This document shows positions 25,512-34,454 of a stretch of DNA of 64,000 bases, one piece after another (within the stretch, counting starts at the first letter, position 1; each line of letters opens with the position of its first letter). Location of the stretch: contig OY762510.1 in the NCBI GenBank assembly GCA_963665935.1, positions 3,038,001 to 3,102,000 of the forward strand, given 5' to 3'. The position numbers and the translations under genes were made by a program. Origin of the DNA: Syntrophus sp963665935 (GTDB lineage: Bacteria; Desulfobacterota; Syntrophia; Syntrophales; Syntrophaceae). The notes under the pieces are model-generated. The model was not told the origin of the DNA. It was given only the letters and a program-made list of their open reading frames with translations, and did not search any database.

Positions 25512-26798
25512 ATGGAGAAGAGTGAAATCGATTTTTCAATAGAACGGCTTGGTGAGTGCAGTCTTCCGTCCCCCGTGCAGGGGATCCGCTTTATGGATGA
25601 TGACGGACGTGTCCTCTATTTCTCCTGTCTTGAGGAGATGCAGCCTTGGCTTGATAAAAAAACCCATCCGCCCGCGATGGAAGCCGCCGGGCCGAGGGGA
25701 AAGATCTTCTTCGATCCCTCTCAGATTGCCTGCGGCATCGTGACCTGCGGCGGGATCTGCCCGGGGCTCAACGACGTGATCCGGGCAATCGTCCTGAGTC
25801 TCCACTACCATTACGGCGTGCAGAAGGTTTACGGCTTCCGCTTCGGCTATGCCGGCCTCGTGGAACGGCTTGGCCTTCCCCCCCTCGAACTGACACCGGA
25901 TTCCGTTTCCCGTATCCATGAGATCGGTGGAACGATCCTGGGTTCATCCCGGGGGCCTCAGGAGCCTGCGGAGATGGTGACCACCCTGGAGAAGCTCAAG
26001 ATCGGCATTCTCTTCGCCATCGGGGGCGACGGGACGCTGCGCGGGGCACAGAAGATCGCCGAAGAGGCAAAAAATCGGGGCCTTCAGATCGGCGTAATCG
26101 GCATTCCGAAGACAATCGACAATGACATTTCCTATATCAAGACCACCTTCGGATTCGAAACGGCAGTGGCCGAGGCAAGACGGGCCACCTACGCGGCCAA
26201 CACCGAAGCGGATGCCGCGCGCAACAGTATCGGACTGGTGAAACTCATGGGCCGTGACTCCGGGTTCATCGCCGCCTATTCGGTCCTCGTGAACAGCCAC
26301 GTGAACTTCTGTCTCGTTCCGGAAGTGCCCTTTTCCCTCAGTGGTTTTCTCGAAGCCCTGAGACAGCGCCTCGAACGAAAGAGTCATGCGGTGATCGTCG
26401 TGGCCGAGGGCGCAGGCCAGGACCTGATGGCGAAGACGGGCGAGCGGGATGCCTCCGGGAACATCAAATACGGAGACATCGGCATTTTTCTGCGGGAGGC
26501 GATTTCCGATTATTTCAAGCAGGCCCGAATGGAGATCAACCTCAAATACATCGACCCCAGTTACATGATCCGGAGTATGCCGGCCAATCCTCACGATGCG
26601 GCCTTCTGCCTTCTCCTCGGCCAGAGTGCCGTGCATGCGGGGATGAGCGGGCGGACGAACATGGTGGTCAGTTTCTGGAACCACCAGTTCACCCATGTCC
26701 CCATAAATCTCGCCGTGTCGCAGCGCAAAAAGATAGACCCCCAGAGCATGCTGTGGAACAGCGTCCTGGCGGTAACCGGGCAACCCGATATGATCTGA
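25512..26798 (+). CDS. 6-phosphofructokinase, probably ATP-dependent
   Basis: It phosphorylates fructose-6-phosphate, the committed step of glycolysis. The 428-residue length and the N-terminal extension of about 75 residues are those of the long group that includes plant and trypanosome enzymes. The phosphodonor site reads GGDGTLRGA (about residues 171-179); a glycine in this position fits ATP, while pyrophosphate enzymes have aspartate. The catalytic motif PKTIDND (about 198-204) has the lysine otherwise typical of pyrophosphate enzymes. This G-plus-K pair is known in ATP-using long PFKs. Start ATG follows AGGAGG. Its neighbours are aldolase and, 43 bases on, a DUF3300 gene. Confidence 0.88.
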   Translation: MEKSEIDFSIERLGECSLPSPVQGIRFMDDDGRVLYFSCLEEMQPWLDKKTHPPAMEAAGPRGKIFFDPSQIACGIVTCGGICPGLNDVIRAIVLSLHYHYGVQKVYGFRFGYAGLVERLGLPPLELTPDSVSRIHEIGGTILGSSRGPQEPAEMVTTLEKLKIGILFAIGGDGTLRGAQKIAEEAKNRGLQIGVIGIPKTIDNDISYIKTTFGFETAVAEARRATYAANTEADAARNSIGLVKLMGRDSGFIAAYSVLVNSHVNFCLVPEVPFSLSGFLEALRQRLERKSHAVIVVAEGAGQDLMAKTGERDASGNIKYGDIGIFLREAISDYFKQARMEINLKYIDPSYMIRSMPANPHDAAFCLLLGQSAVHAGMSGRTNMVVSFWNHQFTHVPINLAVSQRKKIDPQSMLWNSVLAVTGQPDMI

Positions 26799-26841
26799 GG
26801 AAGGGAGTCTGGAACCTATTTTCAAGAAAAGGAGGAAGAAG

Positions 26842-28089
26842 ATGAACCGTAAGCGATTGAGCAAAACAATGGCATGGTTGCTTTTTTTTCTGCTGGCCAT
26901 GCCGATCGGTGGCTGGGCGCAGGGAGGGGGACCTTCCTCCGGTTTTAAACAGGAAGAACTGGAACAGATCCTGGCGCCCATCGCCCTCTATCCGGATGAT
27001 CTCCTTGCTCAGATATTCATGGCTTCTACTTATCCCCTGGAGATTGTAGAGGCGGATCGGTTTGCAAAGGCGAATGCCAATCTGAAGGGGGATTCGTTAA
27101 CCCGCGCCCTGGAACAGAAAAACTGGGATCCCAGCGTCAAATCCCTCGTCAACTTTCCCCAGGTTCTGGCGATGATGAGCGAACAGCTTGAGTGGACGCA
27201 GAAACTGGGCGATGCCTTCCTCTCTCAGCAAAAGGATGTGATGAGGACGGTCCAGAAACTGCGGGCAAAGGCACAGGCATCAGGTAACCTGAAAACGACC
27301 AAGGAACAGGTCGTCAAGGTCGAACAGCAGACAATCATCATCGAACCTGCCAGCCCGCAGGTCATCTATGTGCCTGCCTACAATCCCACGGTCGTTTACG
27401 GAGCCTGGGCCTATCCCGCCTATCCACCCTATCCGGTCTATCCTCCGGGATACGTGGCCACAACGGCTGCCTTCTCCTTTATGACCGGCGCTGCGGTCGG
27501 TGCGGCATGGGGCTATGCCTGGGGCCATTCAGACTGGCACGGTGGAGATGTAGACGTCGACGTCAACCACAATTACAACGTCAACCGCAATATTGATCGA
27601 AGTAAATATAAGAATCAGGTTTCGGGCGGACAGGGCGGCCGGGGAAAATGGCAGCACAACCCGCAGCATCGCAAAGGCGTCGCTTATCGAGATCAGAATA
27701 CCCGGCAGAAATACGGTCAATCAAGACCCGGCGCGGAGAACCGGAAAGATTTCCGGGGACGGACTCCCGATACCAGACAGGCAGCCGGCAGGAGGGATCT
27801 TTCCGCCAGGGATGCTGCCGGCCGCCAGCGACCGGCAACGACTGACAGAGGCGCTAGAGACACGACCGGGCGGCGCGGAGCTCAGGCAGTACAGCAGCCC
27901 AGACAATCGAATGCACTTGAGGGGATGGATCGAGGGGGAAGAGACGCCAGAATGAACAGCGATCGGGGAAGCTCCAGTCGCCAGAGCATGTCTGCATCCC
28001 GGAGTAGTGGTGGAGGAGGTTTCGGAGGCGGCCGGAGCGGAGGATTTTCCGGTGGTGGTCGTGGAGGAGGACGTGGCGGTCGAAGGTAA
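26842..28089 (+). CDS. DUF3300 exported protein with RGG-rich tail
   Basis: A signal peptide (LLFFLLAMPIGGWA) starts this 415-residue protein. The DUF3300 core follows (QILAPIALYPDDLLAQIFMA, about 40-150), then PASPQVIYVPAYNPTVVYG and a tyrosine/proline-rich stretch. The last 150 residues are basic, with glutamine, arginine and glycine runs, and the end is almost purely arginine, glycine and serine (GGGGFGGGRSGGFSGGG). DUF3300 proteins commonly precede DUF2950 proteins, and that is the case here. Its function is unknown; an envelope or nucleic-acid-contacting role is possible. It sits between phosphofructokinase and pyruvate kinase on the same strand. Confidence 0.85.
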   Translation: MNRKRLSKTMAWLLFFLLAMPIGGWAQGGGPSSGFKQEELEQILAPIALYPDDLLAQIFMASTYPLEIVEADRFAKANANLKGDSLTRALEQKNWDPSVKSLVNFPQVLAMMSEQLEWTQKLGDAFLSQQKDVMRTVQKLRAKAQASGNLKTTKEQVVKVEQQTIIIEPASPQVIYVPAYNPTVVYGAWAYPAYPPYPVYPPGYVATTAAFSFMTGAAVGAAWGYAWGHSDWHGGDVDVDVNHNYNVNRNIDRSKYKNQVSGGQGGRGKWQHNPQHRKGVAYRDQNTRQKYGQSRPGAENRKDFRGRTPDTRQAAGRRDLSARDAAGRQRPATTDRGARDTTGRRGAQAVQQPRQSNALEGMDRGGRDARMNSDRGSSSRQSMSASRSSGGGGFGGGRSGGFSGGGRGGGRGGRR

Positions 28090-28144
28090 ATAACCCGGCA
28101 GGAAGAAACCTGCCTATCCAAACCTATATGAGGAGGTAAGGAGT

Positions 28145-29179
28145 ATGTTCCACACTTTCTTGAAAATAAAAGATTCTCTGCGCGGGAATTTTTCCGGTGC
28201 CGTTCTCGCTGTTCTGTTTGTGATCTGTGCCGTGAGTGTTCCTGGACAGGCGGCGGGCAAGGGGATTCAGCAAAAGACTTATAACTCTCCGGAGGATGCT
28301 GTCCAGGCGCTGATTACCGCCATGAAGTCAAATGATGCACAACAAATGGGAATTGTCCTTGGTCCGCTCAGCAAGGATATTATCTTGTCCGGGGATAAGG
28401 TTGCAGACACGGAAATTCTCGAAAGCTTTCTCAACCTATACAACGAAAAGAACAAAATAGAAAAGAAAGGCAAATCAGAAGCCATCCTCCTGGTGGGGAA
28501 GAAGGACTGGCCTATGCCTATCCCGATTGTGAAGAAGGGCAAGCGATGGCGCTTCGATACAAGAAGGGGAAAGGAGGAGATCCTGAACCGGAGAATCGGC
28601 AGAAATGAATTGGCCGTCATCAACGTTTGCGAAGCCTATGTCGATGCCCAGCAGGAATTTGCCTTGCTGGATAGCGACGGCGATGGTTTGTTCGAATATG
28701 CCCAGAAGTTCTGGAGTTCACCGGGGAAGAAAGACGGGCTGTATTGGGAAACAAAGGAAGACGAAACACCAAGTCCCTTTGGTCCTTTTGCCGCCAAGGC
28801 AAAGGCCGAGGGTTATGTAAAAACGTCAGCGTCTGATCAGCCCCAGCCTTACCATGGGTATTTCTATAAAATACTGAAAGGTCAGGGGAAGAATGCGAAA
28901 GCCGGGGCCTACGATTACGTAATAAACGGCAATATGATCGGCGGATTTGCCCTGGTTGCCTATCCTGCACAATATGGCAATTCCGGGATTATGACTTTTA
29001 TCGTGAATCAGGATGGCGTCGTGTATCAGAAGAATCTCGGGAGGGACACAGCGAAAAAAGCCCAGGCAATGAACATTTTTGATCCGGATATGACCTGGAA
29101 GAAAGTGGAAACGACCGCTGAGGCGAGCTCGACAAAGACCGATCCCGAGCGTCCCGAGGTGCAAGGAGAAAAAGAATGA
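28145..29179 (+). CDS. DUF2950 exported protein
   Basis: A signal peptide (VLAVLFVICAVSVPGQAA) precedes a domain with many family-like blocks, such as YNSPEDAVQALITAMKSND, GRNELAVINVCEAYVDAQ and FGPFAAKAKAEGY. The end shows GYFYKILKGQG and GGFALVAYPAQYGNSG, all typical of DUF2950. Length is 344 residues. The function is unknown. An AGGAGG-rich site lies before the ATG. Its last codons overlap the pyruvate kinase start (ATGA), so it is translationally linked to a glycolytic gene. This coupling makes accidental adjacency less likely. Confidence 0.85.
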   Translation: MFHTFLKIKDSLRGNFSGAVLAVLFVICAVSVPGQAAGKGIQQKTYNSPEDAVQALITAMKSNDAQQMGIVLGPLSKDIILSGDKVADTEILESFLNLYNEKNKIEKKGKSEAILLVGKKDWPMPIPIVKKGKRWRFDTRRGKEEILNRRIGRNELAVINVCEAYVDAQQEFALLDSDGDGLFEYAQKFWSSPGKKDGLYWETKEDETPSPFGPFAAKAKAEGYVKTSASDQPQPYHGYFYKILKGQGKNAKAGAYDYVINGNMIGGFALVAYPAQYGNSGIMTFIVNQDGVVYQKNLGRDTAKKAQAMNIFDPDMTWKKVETTAEASSTKTDPERPEVQGEKE

Positions 29180-30603
29180 AAATCGTTTTCCCCAAGACGA
29201 AAATCGTCTGCACCATCGGGCCTGCATCCGAGACGATCGACGTGATGAAGCGGATGATCGAAGCGGGAATGAATGTCGCCCGGCTGAATTTTTCCCACGG
29301 CGATTTCGCGGCCCACCAAAGGAACATCGAAAACCTGCGGGCCGCGGCGGCATCCCTGGGGCGAAGGATCGCGATTCTGGCCGATCTCTCCGGTCCGAAA
29401 ATGCGGATCGGAACGTTTGCCTCCGAGCCGATCACAATCAATCCGGGCGACCCTTTCATGCTGACGACCGAAGACATCATCGGTGACGGGAATCGTGTGT
29501 CCGTTTCATTTGGAGGGCTTCCCAAGGTTGTAAAATCGGGAGATACGCTCTTTCTCAATGATGGCTACATCCAGCTCAGGGTGGACGAGGTCAGGGGGAA
29601 CGATGTCCTCTGCACGGTGCTGGTGGGCGGGGAGCTTCGCTCCCGCAAGGGACTCAACCTGCCGGGCATCGATCTCGGGATGAGCGCCTTCACCGAGCGT
29701 GATCGAGAGTGTTTGCAGTTTGCCCTCGAAAACGGTGTGGACGCCGTGAGCCAGTCCTTCGTGGACGGCCCGGCGGATATCGAGGCCGTGCGCAAAGCTG
29801 CCTCAGAGATGGGGTATGATCCCTTCATCATTGCGAAAATTGAACGGTCCGGGGCGCTCGACCGCATTGAAGAGATCCTTGATGCAGCAGACGGCATCAT
29901 GATCGCCCGAGGGGATCTGGGGGTTGAAGTCCCCATCGAAAAGATCGCCGGAATTCAGAAGCGGCTGATGCGGCTTGCGAACAGGCGTGCGAAACCGGTC
30001 ATTACGGCCACACAGATGCTCGAATCGATGATAGACAACCGCCGGCCAACCCGTGCTGAGGCCACCGACGTGGCGAACGCCATCCTTGACGGGACCGATT
30101 GCGTCATGCTGTCGGGCGAGTCCGCCATGGGGAATTATCCTGTGGATGCGGTTGCGATGCTGGCTAAGATCGCTACGTCCGTGGAAGCGGATCGGCCCAT
30201 GACGGACGTCCAGGCGATGTTCCAGGGGATTGACCTTCGCGGATACATTCGCCTGGAGCATCTCATCGCCATCAGCGTGGAGGCCTGCCTCAAATTCGTA
30301 ATCCCGGCGGCCGTATTTGTCCCGACAAGAAGCGGAGCGACGGCGCAGAGCATGGCCCGCTTCCGTCTTCCCGTCTGGACCGTAGCCATCAGTTCCGAGG
30401 AAACGACCTGCCGCAACCTTCAGTTCAGCTCAGGCGTCTATCCGCTGCATGAGTCGCCCCTCCCGGAAGACTGGAACGACTACGTCAAAAGGCAGGTTGC
30501 CGAGCTCGGCCTTGAGGGCAGACTGGCGATTCTGACCCAGGGGCCATCGCGGGAGCACTCCGAGACAAATCACCGTGTCGAGATCATCGATCTGACCCTC
30601 TGA
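29176..30603 (+). CDS. pyk: pyruvate kinase
   Basis: Pyruvate kinase makes pyruvate and ATP from phosphoenolpyruvate and ADP. The 475-residue protein starts with TKIVCTIGPASET, has the catalytic lysine in FIIAKIERSGAL and the GIMIARGDLGVEVP motif with its divalent-metal site. It then has ATQMLESMIDNRRPTRAEA and a complete C-terminal domain. Length is that of type II enzymes. The ATG overlaps the DUF2950 stop. It lies 84 bases before phosphoglycerate mutase. Nothing suggests truncation or an altered active site. Confidence 0.94.
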   Translation: MKIVFPKTKIVCTIGPASETIDVMKRMIEAGMNVARLNFSHGDFAAHQRNIENLRAAAASLGRRIAILADLSGPKMRIGTFASEPITINPGDPFMLTTEDIIGDGNRVSVSFGGLPKVVKSGDTLFLNDGYIQLRVDEVRGNDVLCTVLVGGELRSRKGLNLPGIDLGMSAFTERDRECLQFALENGVDAVSQSFVDGPADIEAVRKAASEMGYDPFIIAKIERSGALDRIEEILDAADGIMIARGDLGVEVPIEKIAGIQKRLMRLANRRAKPVITATQMLESMIDNRRPTRAEATDVANAILDGTDCVMLSGESAMGNYPVDAVAMLAKIATSVEADRPMTDVQAMFQGIDLRGYIRLEHLIAISVEACLKFVIPAAVFVPTRSGATAQSMARFRLPVWTVAISSEETTCRNLQFSSGVYPLHESPLPEDWNDYVKRQVAELGLEGRLAILTQGPSREHSETNHRVEIIDLTL

Positions 30604-30687
30604 TCGTTGAGAGCAGGTGCATTCCAGGAGGGGGAGGGACCAGGCAGAAGCGTGGCCCTCGGATCGACCAAGAGCAGGAGGTCGGCA

Positions 30688-31434
30688 ATGAAAAAACTCG
30701 TATTGCTTCGCCATGGAGAAAGCACCTGGAACAGGGAGAACCGCTTTACCGGCTGGACGGACGTGCCCCTTTCGAAAAAGGGAATCGAAGAGGCCCGGGA
30801 GGCCGGACGGCTTCTGCGGGAGGGAGGGTACGTCTTCGACATCGCCTTCACCTCTATGCTCAAGCGGGCGATCAAGACCCTCTGGATCGTGCTCGAAGAG
30901 ATGGACCTCATGTGGATTCCCGTATTGCAGAGTTGGCGCTTGAACGAGCGCCATTATGGCGCGCTTCAGGGGCTCAACAAGAGCGAGTCTGCCGCCCAAC
31001 TCGGCGAGGAGCAGGTGAAACTCTGGCGTCGCAGCTACGATGTGCCCCCTCCTGCGTTGAACTGGGACGATCCGCGTCATCCCCGCCATGACCCGAAGTA
31101 TGCCGGCCTCCATCCCTGGGATCTCCCGGCGACGGAATGTCTGAAAGATACCTTGGGACGCTTTACGCCCTATGCCCAGGAGAAGATCGGGCCGGCCATC
31201 CGCGCGGGGAAGCGGGTCCTTCTCGTGGCCCACGGAAACACCCTGCGGGGGCTGATCAAATATGCCGATCGTATTCCCGACGAGGAGATTGCGGAACTCA
31301 ATATCCCCACCGGGATACCCCTGGTATACGAGCTTGAGGACAACATGCAGCCGATTCGAAGATACTACCTCGGTGATGAGGAAGCGGCAAAAAAATCGGC
31401 TCAATCCGTCGCGAACCAACTGAAAAAAGAATAG
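30688..31434 (+). CDS. gpmA: 2,3-bisphosphoglycerate-dependent phosphoglycerate mutase
   Basis: It interconverts 3- and 2-phosphoglycerate. The motif LVLLRHGESTWNRENRFTGW has the phospho-histidine at residue 9; LNERHYGALQGLNK and LVAHGNTLRGLIKY complete the active site. The ATG at 30688 lies six bases after AGGAGG and gives 248 residues, exactly as in the family. The longer frame to 30607 has no ribosome site. It joins pyruvate kinase upstream and a ferredoxin-oxidoreductase pair downstream; enolase and phosphoglycerate kinase are not in the window. Confidence 0.92.
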   Translation: MKKLVLLRHGESTWNRENRFTGWTDVPLSKKGIEEAREAGRLLREGGYVFDIAFTSMLKRAIKTLWIVLEEMDLMWIPVLQSWRLNERHYGALQGLNKSESAAQLGEEQVKLWRRSYDVPPPALNWDDPRHPRHDPKYAGLHPWDLPATECLKDTLGRFTPYAQEKIGPAIRAGKRVLLVAHGNTLRGLIKYADRIPDEEIAELNIPTGIPLVYELEDNMQPIRRYYLGDEEAAKKSAQSVANQLKKE

Positions 31435-31448
31435 CGTGAGGTGGAGTT

Positions 31449-31883
31449 ATGAAAATCTTGACGACACCGAGGATGGAGCGCTGCATCGGCTGCCATTCCT
31501 GCTCTCTTGCCTGCGCCAGGCTTGTGCACAGGAACCTCTCCTGGGATACCGCCGGTATCCGCATTCGGTCATCGGGAGGACTTTCGACGGGCTTTGAGGC
31601 AAGGACCTGTCTGGCCTGCGACCCGCCTCCCTGCGCAGGTGCCTGCCCGACAGGCGCTTACTCGCAACGCAAAGGCGGAGGCGTCATCGTCCGAAAGAAC
31701 CTCTGTATCCGCTGTGGGGCGTGTGCGCACGCCTGTCCCGTGGATGCCGTCTATCTCGATACGACCGGCGAACCCTTTGTATGTATCCATTGCGGCCGAT
31801 GTGTCCCCTTCTGCCCCCATGACTGCCTTGAGCTTGCCGAGGTTTCAGGCGTGCAAGCGACAACGGAAGGAGGCGCATCATGA
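31449..31883 (+). CDS. four-cluster ferredoxin subunit
   Basis: The 144-residue protein has four sets of cysteines: CIGCHSCSLAC at residues 12-22, CLACDPPPCAGACP from 54, CIRCGACAHACP near 86 and CIHCGRCVPFCP near 111. This is the arrangement of electron-transfer subunits such as HycB or the DMSO reductase B family, with four [4Fe-4S] clusters. It lies 14 bases after gpmA and overlaps the oxidoreductase start by four bases (ATGA). It is therefore the likely electron partner of that enzyme, carrying electrons to ferredoxin or another acceptor. Confidence 0.88.
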   Translation: MKILTTPRMERCIGCHSCSLACARLVHRNLSWDTAGIRIRSSGGLSTGFEARTCLACDPPPCAGACPTGAYSQRKGGGVIVRKNLCIRCGACAHACPVDAVYLDTTGEPFVCIHCGRCVPFCPHDCLELAEVSGVQATTEGGAS

Positions 31884-33631
31884 TCCGAGATTTTTTCAGA
31901 GTGCTTATCGTTGATTTGGTTACCGGCCGTGGCACCGTGGCAACTCTGGAAGGGAGAGACACGGTTGCCGGCGGCAGCGGGCTTGCCGCCTTTCTGTTCA
32001 ACAAGTATGGCCATCCCGACCGACCGTGGAACGATCCGGATCAGCCCCTCATCTTCGCCATCGGGCCGCTTACCGGTTACTTTCCGTTGATGAGCAAAAC
32101 CGTCTGCGCCTTCAAATCTCCCTACCACGATCAGTATGCGGAGAGTCACGGTGGAGGGCGCTCCGCACTCTCGCTACGTTTTGCGGACCTTGACGCCCTG
32201 GTCATTACGGGCAAGGCGACAAAGCCCTCCTGTGTGAATGTCGGCTCCCGTCATCTGGAGATCAGAGATGTCTCTTACCTGTGGGGCAAGGACGTGTTTG
32301 AGACAGGGAAAATGCTGCGCGGGTTATTCAAAGGGGCGGGACATCGAAGCAACCTGCGCATCGGACCGGCAGGAGAGAAGGGAGTCGCCATCGCAGGCAT
32401 CAACGTCGATACCTACCGGCATTTCGGAAGGCTCGGCGGTGGTGCGGTGATGGGCAGCAAGAATCTCAAGGCAATCGTGATAAATGGCGACGCGGTATTT
32501 CCGCTCCCTGACTCCAAAGATTACTCGAAACTCTTTCAGGAAGTCTATGCAAAGCTCACCGATACCGACATGATGAGCAAATACCACGACATCGGCACGC
32601 CGATCAACATGGCGTTGCTGAATGAACTGAAGATGTTGCCCATTCGGAACCTCCAGCGGACAAGCGATCCTGTCATCAGTAACATTACAGGAGAACAGTT
32701 TGCGGAAAATACGCTGCTGCGAAACTCCGCCTGCGCAGGCTGTCCCGTGGGTTGCATCCATATCGGGTTTGTGCGGGAGCGCTTTCAGAAGGAGCACCGC
32801 TACCTCTACCGCCAGGTCTCCTATGACCACGAGCCGATCTTTGCCGTGGGATCGATGCTCTCGGTGGATAATAGCTTCGCAGTCCTGGCGATCATCGACA
32901 TCGCCGAGAAGATGGGGCTCGATGTCATGTCGGCGGGCGTAGCCCTTGCCTGGGCCACTGAAGCTACGGAGAAGGGAATTCTTTCGGAAAAGGAGACGAT
33001 TGTTCCCCTCTCCTTCGGCTACAGCGAAGGATACAAGAAAGCGATGGAGTTCCTCGGAGAAGGTGTGAATGAATTCTACCGTCTCCTCGGACAGGGGACC
33101 CTGAAGGCGGCGGATCTTTACGGCGGGAAGGATTATGCCTGCGTACTCGGCCAGGAGATGGCGGGGTATGCGACGGGCGAGGTTTTCTTTACCTCGCAGG
33201 CTCTCGGTCTTCGCCACTCCCATCTGGATAGCGGCGGTTATGCTTTCGACCAGAAGGAAAAGGGCAAAGAACTGGCCAAGGCCGTCGATTTTCTGGTCAA
33301 GGATGAACAGGGAAGGGTCCTTCTCACTTCCATGGTCGCCTGTCTCTTTGCCCGCAACGTTTACAAGGACGAACTTCTTGCCAACTGCTTGAAGACGGTG
33401 GGCTACGGCTTCCTTGCCGAGAACCTCGAACCTGTTTCCCGGAACATTCAGCAGCTGCGCTGGCAGAGCCGGTTTGCCTGCGGATTTCGACCAGAGGATA
33501 TAACCATCCCCAAGCGATTCTATGAGATAGAAACCTTGAAAGGACCGGTGGATCATGCCTTTTTTGACATTCTTATTCAGGAATACGGAAAGGCCATCCG
33601 TCAACTCGCCGGCACAGACAAGGCAGAATAA
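31880..33631 (+). CDS. aor: aldehyde:ferredoxin oxidoreductase family, tungsten type
   Basis: The 583-residue protein belongs to the AOR family: tungsten-pterin enzymes that oxidise aldehydes to acids and reduce ferredoxin. It has the N-terminal domain (IGPLTGYFPLMSKT), the cluster-binding CAGCPVGC with cysteines at 285, 288 and 292, and a fourth cysteine at 488 (VACLFARN). Helical blocks GGGAVMGSKNLKAIVI and DHEPIFAVGSML are typical. Members include aldehyde, formaldehyde and glyceraldehyde-3-phosphate oxidoreductases, and motifs alone do not separate them. Its place at the end of a glycolytic run that lacks GAPDH and phosphoglycerate kinase makes glyceraldehyde-3-phosphate oxidation an attractive but unproved idea. 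Start ATGA overlaps the ferredoxin stop. Confidence 0.87.
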   Translation: MIRDFFRVLIVDLVTGRGTVATLEGRDTVAGGSGLAAFLFNKYGHPDRPWNDPDQPLIFAIGPLTGYFPLMSKTVCAFKSPYHDQYAESHGGGRSALSLRFADLDALVITGKATKPSCVNVGSRHLEIRDVSYLWGKDVFETGKMLRGLFKGAGHRSNLRIGPAGEKGVAIAGINVDTYRHFGRLGGGAVMGSKNLKAIVINGDAVFPLPDSKDYSKLFQEVYAKLTDTDMMSKYHDIGTPINMALLNELKMLPIRNLQRTSDPVISNITGEQFAENTLLRNSACAGCPVGCIHIGFVRERFQKEHRYLYRQVSYDHEPIFAVGSMLSVDNSFAVLAIIDIAEKMGLDVMSAGVALAWATEATEKGILSEKETIVPLSFGYSEGYKKAMEFLGEGVNEFYRLLGQGTLKAADLYGGKDYACVLGQEMAGYATGEVFFTSQALGLRHSHLDSGGYAFDQKEKGKELAKAVDFLVKDEQGRVLLTSMVACLFARNVYKDELLANCLKTVGYGFLAENLEPVSRNIQQLRWQSRFACGFRPEDITIPKRFYEIETLKGPVDHAFFDILIQEYGKAIRQLAGTDKAE

Positions 33632-33720
33632 AAAAACAGCCGGCCTTTCCGGTGGCATCGTCCGGTAACGTTGGATAAGATGAAGAAGGCAAGCCTTCTG
33701 TTCCACAGAACTTTCTAGAG

Positions 33721-33951
33721 ATGTACTTTCCCGCAACGTACGTGCTGCCGCGTTACTGGGCCGTAACTGCACGATACGAGGCCAAGGTGGATTTTGAGAA
33801 TGACAATTATTGGACACACTCGGCAAAGTTTGCCATTACCAAACAGTTTAAACGACAGCCGTTGGGCTTCTCACTCTCGATCAAAAAGTCATTCGATGGA
33901 GGCGATAAGGAATTTCAGATCAATTTCCTAACCACATACTATTTCCGGTAA
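33721..33951 (+). pseudogene. 3' remnant of an outer-membrane beta-barrel gene
   Basis: The 76 residues are made of amphipathic strands (YWAVTARYEAKVDFEN, HSAKFAITKQFKR, FQINFLTTYYF) and end with an aromatic-rich strand, as the last strand of an outer-membrane barrel does. No signal peptide is present and no strong ribosome site precedes the ATG, so it looks like the end of a longer gene whose front has been lost. It lies 90 bases after the oxidoreductase gene. The family is not known to me. Confidence 0.4.
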
Positions 33952-34046
33952 TTATCGGGAATCCTGCCGATATAAATTATACCTGATTTTGTGGCTACAT
34001 TTCCTATCGCTGTATGCCATGCTGCACCATCAACAAACATGGTCAC

Positions 34047-34335
34047 ATTTTCATCCAGGACGCGGATCGTTTCACGGATATGTCCTTCCGTCCAGCTTTT
34101 GCCTCCCAGTCCGGGCATAACAAAGGCAACAAAGCCCATGCCGGATTCAATGACTTTTCTGCCTCCCTCTGTACAGGGGACAGAACAGGCACCGGTTCCA
34201 CGGGCAGTTTCGATTGACGCGCAACAGAAGCGAACCCTGCTTGCCAATGGCTCCCATCGGCCCGATACCGAAAGAATAGCCGTCCGGCTTCATCTCCAGT
34301 CGCTGTGCCCCCCTTGATTTCGGGTATATTGGCAT
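34047..34335 (-). pseudogene. decayed radical SAM gene
   Basis: On the minus strand a frame starting at ATG 34335 has YSFGIGPMGAIGKQGSLLLR and then NCPWNRCLFCPLYRG, which holds the CxxxCxxC cluster motif of a radical SAM protein. The frame ends at a stop at 34147-34149. In another frame the next stretch reads GFVAFVMPGLGGKSWTEGHI, a block that belongs much further along in that family. The middle is therefore deleted and the frame shifted. After about 34047 the sequence no longer resembles the family. Confidence 0.6.
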
Positions 34336-34454
34336 AGGTATGGAGCGAAGGCAAGGGTGGTGGAGAGATGGTCGACAAAACTCCAATAGCCACCAGGAAT
34401 GGGCGCCAAGAGGCTATACAAGAAAAAAGGGTAGGTCCCCTTCACAGATTTAAG

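Noticed and set aside
33632..33660. Possible terminator after the oxidoreductase gene
   Set aside because: The stem has only four good pairs and the T run is on the wrong strand for that gene.
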